A program made the position numbers and the translations under genes. From assembly GCA_000980495.1 (NCBI GenBank), contig LARN01000065.1, forward strand, positions 1 to 7,390: a DNA stretch of 7,390 nucleotides, in the 5' to 3' direction. The notes under the pieces are model-generated. The model did no database searches, was not told where the DNA came from, and saw only the letters and a list, made by a program, of their open reading frames with translations. Of the stretch, positions 1-6,150 are shown one piece after another (within the stretch, counting starts at the first letter, position 1; every line of letters begins with the position of its first letter). Source of the stretch: Acinetobacter sp. N54.MGS-139 (GTDB taxonomy: Bacteria > Pseudomonadota > Gammaproteobacteria > Burkholderiales > Burkholderiaceae_F).

Positions 1-1
1 G

Positions 2-304
2 ACCAGCAAGATGCTCGCTGAATACCTGAAAGACGCTAAGACGATCATCTGGAACGGTCCGGTCGGCGTTTTCGAAATGGACAACTTCAAAGAAGGTACC
101 CGCGACCTCGCTGAAAAAGTTGCTGAAGCTACTGCTAACGGTGCTTTCACGATCGTCGGCGGCGGCGATACGATTGCTGCAGCCAAAGCCTTTAACGTGG
201 CAGAGAAAGTTTCCTATATCTCCACCGGCGGCGGTGCTTTCCTTGAGTTCCTTGAAGGCAAGACATTGCCTGCCATCGCAGCGCTTCAAGAAAGAACGAA
301 ATAA
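2..304 (+). CDS. pgk: Phosphoglycerate kinase, C-terminal part (5' end outside window)
   Basis: C-terminal 100 codons of the glycolytic enzyme that interconverts 1,3-bisphosphoglycerate plus ADP with 3-phosphoglycerate plus ATP in the cytoplasm. Visible family signatures are the WNGPVGVFE block (nt 53-79), the nucleotide-binding GGGDT loop (about nt 160-174), the [14 protein letters not shown] block (about nt 221-262) and the closing LPAIAAL. The frame is open to the left edge (codons T-S-K precede the Met at 11), so that Met is internal and the true start lies upstream. The C-terminus is intact, ending in TAA at 302-304 where PGKs normally end, and is followed at once by an intrinsic terminator. 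This makes it the last gene of its transcript. The [17 protein letters not shown] wording resembles betaproteobacterial PGKs. The identification is secure. Confidence 0.97.
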   Translation, partial: TSKMLAEYLKDAKTIIWNGPVGVFEMDNFKEGTRDLAEKVAEATANGAFTIVGGGDTIAAAKAFNVAEKVSYISTGGGAFLEFLEGKTLPAIAALQERTK

Positions 305-326
305 TCTTTTCCTCTGATGCAGCAGG

Positions 327-362
327 GCCTGTCGATTTCAAAATCGGCAGGCTTTGTTTTTT
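327..362 (+). terminator. Rho-independent terminator of pgk
   Basis: A 10-bp stem (327-336 with 343-352, containing one G-U pair) closes a 6-base loop TTCAAA. It is followed by a T-rich run, TTTGTTTTTT, at 353-362. It begins 22 bases after the pgk stop codon and is correctly oriented for it. Confidence 0.9.
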
Positions 363-419
363 GACCAAAGGATTGCCTGATTTTGGACTTAACAGAAATA
401 GGAAAACTTTTAAACGTGA

Positions 420-457
420 CAAAACAAAAGCCGCCATCAAAACTGAGGCGGCTTTTT
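420..457 (-). terminator. Terminator of the first dedA gene (potentially bidirectional)
   Basis: The inverted repeat GCCGCC/GGCGGC (430-435 with 447-452) lies 24 bases beyond the dedA stop. Read on the minus strand it is followed by TTTTGTTTTG, a good U-tract. On the plus strand it is followed by five T (453-457), so it could also catch readthrough from pgk. The 305-480 gap holds only this hairpin and the pgk terminator. Confidence 0.85.
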
Positions 458-480
458 GAACAGATTTCTGTCCTAGCAGG

Positions 481-1134
481 TTAATGCTGTTTTAAAACGT
501 ACTTTCTCCAAAGCTGAACAAGAAGCGCGCAGGAGAAGGGAACCAGAGCGGCAAGGATACCGACAACCAGAATCAAAGAAAGATTGTTCTTGATGAACGG
601 GATGTTGCCGAAGAGGTAGCCGGCAAGAACGATGCCGCCGACCCACACAATGGCACCGCCGCCGCTGTACAGCTCAAAACGCAGCGGATTCATCTTGGCA
701 GCACCGGCAACCAACGGGGCAAATGAACGGACGATCGGCACGAAACGGGCGAGCACAATCGTTTTGCCGCCGTGTTTCTCGTAGAAGTCATGCGTTTTTC
801 TCAGGGCATCTTGGTCAATCCAGCTAATGGAGCCGTCGTAAATCTTATTGCCGAGCCAATTGCCGATATAGAAGTTCGTTGTGTTTCCGAGGATCGCACC
901 GAGCGAAATGATGACGATGAGGAGCCAGGGATTCAAAGCACCTGCTGCGGCAGCCGCACCGGCGATGAATAGGAGAGAGTCACCCGGGAGAAAGGCACAA
1001 ATGACGATGCCGGTTTCGCTGTAGAAGATCATGAAGAGCACAAGATAGACCCACCAGCCGTAGGTTTGTGCAATGTACATGATGAAGTGATCCGCATTGC
1101 GGAACAGTTCCAAAGTAAGTGTCAGAAAGTCCAT
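481..1134 (-). CDS. DedA-family (VTT/SNARE-associated domain) inner-membrane protein, copy 1
   Basis: A 217-residue polytopic membrane protein of the DedA family. Characterised E. coli members (YqjA, YghB) support envelope integrity and proton-dependent drug and alkaline tolerance, and other DedA proteins act in undecaprenyl-phosphate recycling. Visible signatures are ETGIVICAFLPGDSLLF (residues 40-56), GN..N..IGN.LGNKIYDG (about 83-101), and KHGGKTIVLARFVPIVRSFAPLVAG (about 120-144). E40, D52, R130 and R136 correspond to the acidic and arginine residues reported as essential in YqjA. Hydrophobic segments occur near 29-48, 55-80, 155-175 and 185-210. Length is normal. The start codon is preceded only by an A-rich stretch with a weak AGAAAAAGAA ribosome-binding site. 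It is a close paralogue of the protein at 1857-2510. The family is certain; which YqjA/YghB/DedA subtype it is, and its substrate, cannot be told from sequence alone. Confidence 0.95.
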   Translation of the reverse strand: MDFLTLTLELFRNADHFIMYIAQTYGWWVYLVLFMIFYSETGIVICAFLPGDSLLFIAGAAAAAGALNPWLLIVIISLGAILGNTTNFYIGNWLGNKIYDGSISWIDQDALRKTHDFYEKHGGKTIVLARFVPIVRSFAPLVAGAAKMNPLRFELYSGGGAIVWVGGIVLAGYLFGNIPFIKNNLSLILVVGILAALVPFSCALLVQLWRKYVLKQH

Positions 1135-1162
1135 TTTCTTTTTCTGTAGTCAATGGATCGAA

Positions 1163-1168
1163 ATTGTA
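1163..1168 (-). promoter_or_regulatory. Candidate -10 element for dedA copy 1
   Basis: Read on the minus strand this is TACAAT, five of six matches to TATAAT, about 29 bases upstream of the dedA start. No good -35 lies 16-18 bases further upstream, so it is only a candidate. Confidence 0.3.
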
Positions 1169-1242
1169 GCGGAATTGTTGAAAAGGACACTGAAAAAACA
1201 AGTCGGAAATTAGAAGTCTCTCTGTTTTGCTTTGGAAAAGAA

Positions 1243-1701
1243 ATGGTTAACCTTCACCTCGATCCTGTAGGAAAGAAGAAAGTTTTCGACCATCTCATAG
1301 AAATCGGCAAGATGTCCTCCACAGGTCATATCGGTACGCATCTTGACTGCTGCACCTGTGCACCTGAGAAACCTGAGTATGAGATTTCAGCGGTAGTTTT
1401 AGCCTGCAAGGACGGCATGCCAGATGTCGAGACGTTGGCAGAACTCGGCACCCTCGAAGGTAAAGCACTTGTCCTGCACACGGTAACTCACGAGACAAAC
1501 GGCTATGGATCTCCGGAATACTTCAAGAAAGAAACTTTCGTTTCTAAAGACACCTTAGAAAAAATCTTTGAACTCAAGCCGCTTTTCGTCATCATTGATT
1601 CCCACGGTTTAGGTCAAAGCGGTCCGACTCACGTCTCAATAGATAAGAACTGCGAAGCGCATCACTGCCATGTGATCGAAAATGCCGACCTTTCTTCTTA
1701 G
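1243..1701 (+). CDS. Cyclase/kynurenine-formamidase-like metal-dependent hydrolase, probably truncated by an in-frame TAG
   Basis: Resembles the cyclase family, metal-dependent amide or lactone hydrolases that include kynurenine formamidase. The HxGTHxD metal motif is at residues 29-35 (HIGTHLD), IDSHGLG at about 118-124, a candidate metal ligand H130, and E146 in VIEN, which matches the ENL glutamate near the end of such enzymes. The start at 1243 is chosen because family-like sequence begins there and GGAAAAG lies just upstream; the in-frame ATG at 1153 would add 30 residues that do not look coding. The frame ends at TAG 1699-1701 after 152 residues. The same frame then continues for 29 sensible codons (KDEKEIKV...STGKPCTVVRLD) to TAA 1789-1791, matching the terminal beta strands of the family. 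The gene may therefore be a recent nonsense pseudogene, a truncated but working protein, or a sequencing error. The usual PxH after HxGTHxD is replaced by a cysteine-rich stretch, so the substrate is unknown. It lies opposite the two dedA genes that flank it. Confidence 0.75.
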   Translation: MVNLHLDPVGKKKVFDHLIEIGKMSSTGHIGTHLDCCTCAPEKPEYEISAVVLACKDGMPDVETLAELGTLEGKALVLHTVTHETNGYGSPEYFKKETFVSKDTLEKIFELKPLFVIIDSHGLGQSGPTHVSIDKNCEAHHCHVIENADLSS

Positions 1702-1791
1702 AAAGACGAAAAAGAAATCAAAGTCCGAATCAATGTCGATATTGACAATCCGTCCACAGGAAAGCCCTGCACGGTTGTTCGCTTGGACTAA
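1699..1791 (+). pseudogene. Severed C-terminal extension of the cyclase-like gene
   Basis: Following TAG at 1699-1701, the uninterrupted same-frame stretch 1702-1788 encodes 29 residues that include IKVRINVDIDNPSTGKPCTVV and ends at TAA 1789-1791. The pattern resembles the closing strands of cyclase-family enzymes (PLKI..gdGSPvR). The intrinsic terminator begins 12 bases after this TAA, which is the more usual position relative to the gene end, whereas the TAG is about 100 bases from it. I read this as the ancestral 3' end of the gene. There is no evidence of independent translation. Confidence 0.65.
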
Positions 1792-1803
1792 GTTGGCAAA
1801 CGA

Positions 1804-1839
1804 AAAACGCCGATGTGTCAGAAGGTACATCGGCGTTTT
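1804..1839. terminator. Bidirectional terminator between the cyclase-like gene and dedA copy 2
   Basis: An almost perfect 13-bp stem, AAAACGCCGATGT with ACATCGGCGTTTT (1804-1816 and 1827-1839), closes a loop of about 10 bases. The A/T ends give a U-tract in both directions, suiting the two convergent genes on either side (17 bases from the dedA stop). Confidence 0.9.
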
Positions 1840-1856
1840 ATTCATGAAGGTCAAGA

Positions 1857-2510
1857 TCAGTTTTTCGGATCCGGATGCTGTCTCCACTTCTTAACGATAT
1901 AACCGATCACAAAGGGAGCCAAACCTAGGACAATACCGCCGACAAGGATGAGAGAAAGATTGTCCTTGATAAACGGAATGTTTCCGAAAAGATGTCCGGC
2001 TGAGAGAATGATGCCGGCCCAAAGGACAGCGCCTACGGTTCCGCTGGCCTCAAAGTTCAAACGGTTCATTTTTGCAGCGCCGGCAACCAGCGGGGCAAAA
2101 GAGCGAATGATCGGAACGAAACGAGCAAGAACGACCGTGAGCTTTCCGTGTTTGGCAAAGAAGGCTTGAGTCTTGGTCATCTGCTGCTGATCAATCCACT
2201 TAATAGAGCCGTCATAGATCTTGTTGCCGAGGTAGTACCCGATGGCGTACGCAACGGTGTTCCCGAAGCAGGCGCCAAGAGCGATAGCGAAGAACGCACC
2301 GAATGGGTCGAGGATGCCCGCGGCGCTGGCGGCGCCGGAGACAAAGATAAGTGAGTCGCCGGGCAGAAGGGCGCAAATGACAATTCCGGTTTCTAAAAAA
2401 TAGACCGTAAAGAGAAATAAATACACATAGATGCCGTATTCCGCAGACATGTGCGCGATAAATTGATCGCTGTTGCGGAACATTTCTAAGAATGCGGTAA
2501 AAAAGTCCAT
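1857..2510 (-). CDS. DedA-family (VTT/SNARE-associated domain) inner-membrane protein, copy 2
   Basis: A second DedA-family membrane protein, 217 residues from the chosen start, aligning end to end without gaps to the copy at 481-1134 and about 60% identical by eye. Conserved blocks are ETGIVICALLPGDSLIF, GN....IGYYLGNKIYDG, KHGKLTVVLARFVPIIRSFAPLVAGAAKMN and LFGNIPFIK.NLSLILV. The same charged residues, E40, D52, R130 and R136, are present. The protein begins with two consecutive Met codons. A GAGG ribosome-binding site is 3 bases from the first (2513) and 6 from the second (2510), so 2510 is preferred; the paralogue also begins MDF. The copies differ most in the periplasmic or loop segment after residue 66 and in the charged tail (KKWRQHPDPKN). 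It is divergent from mutL. Presumed roles are envelope and proton-motive-force homeostasis or lipid-carrier transport; the exact substrate is not known. Confidence 0.95.
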   Translation of the reverse strand: MDFFTAFLEMFRNSDQFIAHMSAEYGIYVYLFLFTVYFLETGIVICALLPGDSLIFVSGAASAAGILDPFGAFFAIALGACFGNTVAYAIGYYLGNKIYDGSIKWIDQQQMTKTQAFFAKHGKLTVVLARFVPIIRSFAPLVAGAAKMNRLNFEASGTVGAVLWAGIILSAGHLFGNIPFIKDNLSLILVGGIVLGLAPFVIGYIVKKWRQHPDPKN

Positions 2511-2516
2511 CATTTT

Positions 2517-2520
2517 CCTC
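2517..2520 (-). promoter_or_regulatory. Ribosome-binding site that favours the second Met of dedA copy 2
   Basis: On the minus strand GAGG is followed by AAAATGATG. Spacing is 3 bases to the first ATG and 6 to the second, which favours initiation at 2510. Confidence 0.6.
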
Positions 2521-2625
2521 GACTGTTGGCCTTGATTTTAGAAAAGGCAATAGGAAGCATAGAACCAAAACGCCCAAAGTAGTCTGAGGGTTCGACGGGT
2601 GGAGCTCTTGCAGTCCGGTCTCGAC

Positions 2626-2634
2626 TGCTATAAG
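2626..2634 (+). promoter_or_regulatory. Extended -10 promoter element for mutL-miaA
   Basis: TGCTATAAG combines an extended-minus-10 TG with a five-of-six TATAAT match. No good -35 is present, as is common for extended -10 promoters. Transcription would start near 2641, downstream of or at the in-frame ATG at 2640, leaving the ATG at 2685 as the first usable mutL start with a leader of about 44 bases. Confidence 0.5.
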
Positions 2635-2684
2635 GTTAGATGACATGCGCTCATCGTGAGAAGACGAACGGAAAGACGAATCAC

Positions 2685-4583
2685 ATGGAAGACACAACAT
2701 TGGAAACAAGGCGTCCTGAAAGAAAAATTCAGGAGCTCTCGGATCAGTTAATTAGCCAAATCGCAGCCGGTGAAGTGGTTGAACGGCCAGCATCGGTTGT
2801 AAAGGAGCTGGTCGAAAACGCCATTGATGCCGGAGCCGACTCTGTTGAGATCCGTATCGAAGGCGGCGGCATAAAACGCATCGTCGTCTCGGACAACGGC
2901 TGCGGTATTCCTAAAGATCAACTTGCCTTGGCCGTGAAGCGCCACGCAACGAGCAAGGTTTCCAATTTGGATGAACTGGAAAGTGTGAGCTCGCTCGGAT
3001 TTCGAGGCGAAGCTCTTGCTTCGATCGCAAGCGTCTCTGACATGAAAGTGATTTCCAGAGTTGCCGGTGAAGATGCGTTCAGCATTGCCGACGGAGAGAT
3101 TTCTGCGGCTTCTGGAAACAAAGGCACACGAATCGAAGTTGTGGATCTCTTCTACAAGACTCCGGCACGACGTAAATTTTTAAAGAGCGAAGGTACGGAA
3201 GCAGCTCATTGTCAAACAGTGATTGAACGCATTGCTTTGGCCTATCCGGAGGTCGCTTTTTTATTTGTTGCGAACGGAAAGCCGATCATCAATCTGCCAG
3301 CTTCTTCTATTGAAGAGCGTTTAACGCGTCTGATGCCGCGCGACTTTAGAGACGCCCACCGAGCATTGGATGCTAAGGCGCCGGCACTGCGTCTTTACGG
3401 ATGGGTGTGTCTTCCGACCGCCGCACGCAGCCGCGCCGACTGTCAGTATTTCTATGTCAACGGGCGATTCGTTCGGGATAAGGTTTTGTCTCACGGTGTT
3501 CGGATGGCTTACCAAGATGTTTTGCACGGGTCCAGCCAGCCTAGTTATTGTCTTTTCCTTCAGATGGATCCGCATAAGGTTGACGTGAACGTACATCCGA
3601 CCAAGAGCGAAGTGCGCATGAGAGATTCGCAGGCGGTTCATCAGTTCATCTTCCATGCGGTTGAGGAGGCCCTAGCTAGAACGACCATTGTGGATCCATT
3701 CAGCGGCGAAATTATGGATACGGCGCTCCCGTCTTCTCCGCGGGACGCATCTGCTCAAGCCCCGGCCGAGGCCCCGGCAGCACCTCCATCGGTGAATCCT
3801 CCTCCGTTTAAATACGCTCAGCCTAAGCCATCAAAGGCAAATACAGAAGCTTATTTGGATTTCTCATCTCCGCGTCCGAAGAGTTTTCAGAACTCATTCC
3901 CGACGACCATTGCGGCGATGAAAGTGGATCAAGCGACCCTGTCTGCAACGCATGCAGCACCGACACCGGCGCCGGAAGTTCCGAAGGGGCCTCAGCCGCT
4001 CGGACGAGCGGTCGGACAAGTCTGCGGAACGTTCATCATTGCCGAAAACTCAGCCGGTATGGTTTTGGTGGATATGCATGCTGCTCATGAACGGATTCTT
4101 TACGAACGCCTCAAGAAGAGTTTTGATGAGCGCAAGATGCCGATGCAGGATATGCTCATTCCTTTGGTTTTTACCGTAACGACTGAGCAGATGGCGACCT
4201 TTGAAGATGCACGTGAAGAACTCGAGCAGCTCGGACTGGAATTAAGCGCCGTCGGACCGAATCAGCTGAGCTTGCGAAGTGTTCCGCAGTTAATGATCAA
4301 TCAAATCTCCCAGGCCGGCCCGACTATTGTGCGGGAAGTGCTTGATGACTTCCGTGAGTACGGAAAGAGTACGGCAATGACAGAGAAACGCAACGAGGTC
4401 CTCTCTAGAATGGCATGTCATGCGGCTGTTCGTGTGAACCGTATCCTGACAATTGAGGAGATGGACGCGATTCTGCGGCAAATGGAACAGACGGATCGTG
4501 CGGACGAATGCAATCACGGACGTCCGACCTGGGTTCAGCTGAGTGCTAAAGAATTAGACAGCTTCTTCATGAGAGGTAAGTAA
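2685..4583 (+). CDS. mutL: DNA mismatch repair protein MutL (endonuclease-type)
   Basis: MutL couples MutS mismatch recognition to strand incision and excision. The N-terminal GHKL ATPase is complete: [21 protein letters not shown] with catalytic E41 (E. coli E29), DNGCGI at 70-75, HATSK and [12 protein letters not shown], and [21 protein letters not shown] proline/alanine-rich linker spans about residues 350-440. The C-terminal dimerisation domain carries [12 protein letters not shown] (463-474), which fits the metal-endonuclease pattern DQHAxxExxxxE with Met for Gln, plus ACHAAVR (C578), CNHGRP (C609) and the terminal FFMRG. QDMLIP at 488-493 matches the beta-clamp-binding motif. These features point to nicking MutL rather than the MutH-dependent E. 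coli type. An in-frame ATG at 2640 would add 15 residues, but it lies at the predicted transcription start, so 2685 is preferred; GGAAAG precedes it. Length, 632 residues, is normal for the family. It is first in an operon with miaA. Confidence 0.96.
   Translation: MEDTTLETRRPERKIQELSDQLISQIAAGEVVERPASVVKELVENAIDAGADSVEIRIEGGGIKRIVVSDNGCGIPKDQLALAVKRHATSKVSNLDELESVSSLGFRGEALASIASVSDMKVISRVAGEDAFSIADGEISAASGNKGTRIEVVDLFYKTPARRKFLKSEGTEAAHCQTVIERIALAYPEVAFLFVANGKPIINLPASSIEERLTRLMPRDFRDAHRALDAKAPALRLYGWVCLPTAARSRADCQYFYVNGRFVRDKVLSHGVRMAYQDVLHGSSQPSYCLFLQMDPHKVDVNVHPTKSEVRMRDSQAVHQFIFHAVEEALARTTIVDPFSGEIMDTALPSSPRDASAQAPAEAPAAPPSVNPPPFKYAQPKPSKANTEAYLDFSSPRPKSFQNSFPTTIAAMKVDQATLSATHAAPTPAPEVPKGPQPLGRAVGQVCGTFIIAENSAGMVLVDMHAAHERILYERLKKSFDERKMPMQDMLIPLVFTVTTEQMATFEDAREELEQLGLELSAVGPNQLSLRSVPQLMINQISQAGPTIVREVLDDFREYGKSTAMTEKRNEVLSRMACHAAVRVNRILTIEEMDAILRQMEQTDRADECNHGRPTWVQLSAKELDSFFMRGK
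4571..4576 (+). promoter_or_regulatory. Ribosome-binding site for miaA within the mutL 3' end
   Basis: GAGAGG lies 9 bases before the miaA ATG, inside the last codons of mutL. With only 2 bases between the mutL stop and the miaA start, translational coupling is likely. Confidence 0.65.
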
Positions 4584-4585
4584 TA

Positions 4586-5527
4586 ATGTCGGAGTCACAG
4601 GCCATTTTATTGTTGGGGCCGACGGCCAGCGGGAAGACTGCATTGGCGCTTCGGTTAGCCGAAGAAATCCCTAGTGAAATTATTTCAATCGATTCTGCCC
4701 TGGTCTATCGGCATATGGACATCGGGACGGCTAAGCCGACAAAAGAAGAAATGGCAGCGGTTCCGCATCATCTTATCAACATCATTGAACCGACGGAATG
4801 TTACTCCGCGGCAGATTTTGCTCAGGACTGCGTACGGCTTGTTGAGGAAATACGAAATCGCGGAAAGGTTCCCCTGATTGTGGGCGGAACCATGCTCTAC
4901 GCCAAAGCCGTTCGAGAAGGCCTGTCTCCGCTGCCGGCAACGGATCCTGCGGTTCGTGAAAAGATCGGCGAAGAATTAAGCGCAAAAGGCTTACCGGCAC
5001 TTTATGAAAGATTAAGAGCGGTCGATTCTAAAACCGCAGACCGGTTGGCGCCGGCAGATACCCAGCGCATCACAAGGGCTTTGGAAGTTTTTGAGATGAC
5101 GGGCAAACCGATCTCGGAATTGACGGCTCAGAAAGGAGAGCCGCTTCTCCGGCTAAGTTCCTATGCATTGCTGCCGCCGGATCGAGCAGTACTTCACGCC
5201 AGGATCGCAGAGCGTTTTAAGCTGATGATTAAGAACGGGTTCTTAGAGGAAGTAAGAAGGCTGATGGCAATGCCCGGTATGCATGACTATCTTCCGAGTA
5301 TGCGTTCCGTCGGCTACCGCCAGGCATGGAATTATCTTTCCGGTCTAACGACGTTTGATGCATTCAAAGAAGCCGGAATCGCCGCAACCCGACAGCTTGC
5401 AAAGCGTCAAATAACTTGGATGCGATCTATGCAGGAAACCATACTGCTTAATCCCGATGAAAAGGATCTTTCTTTAGACACGCTTAAAAAAGAAGCCGAA
5501 CAAATTTTGTCCGGCTTACAAAATTAA
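4586..5527 (+). CDS. miaA: tRNA dimethylallyltransferase (tRNA isopentenyl-A37 transferase)
   Basis: MiaA transfers a dimethylallyl group from dimethylallyl diphosphate to N6 of adenine 37 in tRNAs that read UNN codons, the first step towards ms2i6A; it acts in the cytoplasm. At 313 residues it has the usual length. Visible motifs are the P-loop GPTASGKT (residues 11-18), the conserved D36 in [27 protein letters not shown]....[60 protein letters not shown], and the tRNA-contacting [14 protein letters not shown]. It is cotranscribed with mutL, an arrangement common in Proteobacteria. It is convergent with the gene at 5539-6051, and the last codons double as that gene's probable terminator hairpin. 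No separate terminator of its own is evident downstream. Confidence 0.97.
   Translation: MSESQAILLLGPTASGKTALALRLAEEIPSEIISIDSALVYRHMDIGTAKPTKEEMAAVPHHLINIIEPTECYSAADFAQDCVRLVEEIRNRGKVPLIVGGTMLYAKAVREGLSPLPATDPAVREKIGEELSAKGLPALYERLRAVDSKTADRLAPADTQRITRALEVFEMTGKPISELTAQKGEPLLRLSSYALLPPDRAVLHARIAERFKLMIKNGFLEEVRRLMAMPGMHDYLPSMRSVGYRQAWNYLSGLTTFDAFKEAGIAATRQLAKRQITWMRSMQETILLNPDEKDLSLDTLKKEAEQILSGLQN
5486..5517 (-). terminator. Terminator of the exported-protein gene, embedded in the miaA 3' end
   Basis: Read on the minus strand, an 11-bp stem (5517-5507 with 5503-5493, one G-U pair) closes a 3-base loop and is followed by C and six T (5491-5486). It lies 21 bases past the stop of the gene ending at 5539. 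On the plus strand the hairpin has no T-run after it, so it should act only on the minus-strand transcript. It is made entirely from miaA codons. Confidence 0.75.
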
Positions 5528-5538
5528 GTATTAGAGGC

Positions 5539-6051
5539 TTAGAACTTCGGGAAGAGCTTGTCTTCCTTGGAGGTTAGACCCTTCAGCAAGGTTAAACCGC
5601 CCGTTCCGTGCCTGCCGAGAATAGAGACATTGGCGAGGTGTTTGCCGTTTCCGGAAATGAACACAATCGCATGCATCTTGTTGTTGGTACTGACATAGGT
5701 AAAGCGATAGGCATTTTGTCCGGGGATCTGAACCGGATTGCCGAGAACTCTCATTCCCTGCTGCTTGTAGTTGTTATCCATGATTTGAGCTGCTTCTTTC
5801 GGGGCCTTATCCGAGGGAATAACGGTAATGAGAACACCTTCTCCGGCCTTACGGCTGGCAAATAAGGTCGCGAAGGTATTCGGAGGAACCGAACCCGGCT
5901 GCATTCTCTGCTGAGCCCAATCGCCGGTCAGCGGTAAAGAGAAGTAGGGACAGGTGAAATCAGCCGCAGCTGCAGGAAGGCAGAAAAAGGCTGCACAGGC
6001 GGCAACGGCTGAAGTAAAAGCAAGAATTTTTCTTCTTAGCACGATGAACAT
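5539..6051 (-). CDS. Small exported protein of unknown function
   Basis: A protein of about 170 residues that I do not recognise. The N-terminus is a classic Sec signal peptide: a basic start (VLRRK), a hydrophobic core (about AFTSAVAACAAFFCLP) and a likely signal-peptidase-I cleavage after AAA, before DFTCPYF. No lipobox is placed at the cleavage site. The mature part of about 140 residues begins with FTCPYFSLPLTGDW and has alternating polar/hydrophobic segments (GVLITVIPSD, NAYRFTYVSTNN, KMHAIVFISGNGKHLANVSIL) suggesting a small beta-rich periplasmic domain, with only one Cys. The ATG at 6051 has AAGG directly against it, too close; the GTG at 6040-6042 lies 8 bases after AAGGA and may be the true start, giving VLRRKILAF. 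The in-frame ATG at 6141 would lie inside the upstream gene's terminator and is rejected. It is convergent with miaA, follows the symporter gene on the same strand but is separated from it by a terminator, and so is probably its own transcript. Confidence 0.85.
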   Translation of the reverse strand: MFIVLRRKILAFTSAVAACAAFFCLPAAAADFTCPYFSLPLTGDWAQQRMQPGSVPPNTFATLFASRKAGEGVLITVIPSDKAPKEAAQIMDNNYKQQGMRVLGNPVQIPGQNAYRFTYVSTNNKMHAIVFISGNGKHLANVSILGRHGTGGLTLLKGLTSKEDKLFPKF

Positions 6052-6082
6052 CCTTGAGGTTGTTTGTAACAAATTATTTCTT

Positions 6083-6088
6083 ATTTTA
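6083..6088 (-). promoter_or_regulatory. Candidate -10 element for the exported-protein gene
   Basis: On the minus strand this is TAAAAT, five of six matches to TATAAT. It lies between the symporter terminator and the gene, placing transcription start about 25-35 bases before the candidate start codons. No strong -35 is seen. Confidence 0.3.
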
Positions 6089-6102
6089 GTGCTTTTGATA
6101 TG

Positions 6103-6130
6103 AAAAAAGCGCCGGATGACCGACGCTTTT
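6103..6130 (-). terminator. Terminator of the AGCS symporter gene
   Basis: On the minus strand AAAAGCGTCGG pairs with CCGGCGCTTTT (11 bp with one G-U) around a TCAT loop and runs into six T (6108-6103). It begins 20 bases after the symporter's TAG stop. It separates that gene from the exported-protein gene downstream. Confidence 0.9.
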
Positions 6131-6150
6131 AGAACAAACACTCAGAGGTG

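Noticed and set aside
363..419. Possible small gene between the two terminators
   Set aside because: No start with a ribosome-binding site and no coding character.
1153..1242. Longer start (ATG at 1153) for the cyclase-like gene
   Set aside because: The extra 30 residues look non-coding and overlap the dedA promoter region; family-like sequence begins at 1243.
1135..1242. Promoter for the cyclase-like gene
   Set aside because: TTGAAA at 1178 has no acceptable -10 at 16-18 bases and no other pair stood out, so none is called.
481..2510. Long dispersed DNA repeat on the minus strand
   Set aside because: The similarity is explained by homology of the two dedA genes and is not a separate repeat element.
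2514..2625. Possible small RNA or riboswitch in the dedA-mutL intergenic stretch
   Set aside because: No convincing long stem, terminator or known RNA motif was seen; it is most simply a divergent promoter region.
6052..6141. Longer start (ATG at 6141) for the exported protein
   Set aside because: It would cross the symporter's terminator and put 30 charged residues in front of a textbook signal peptide.
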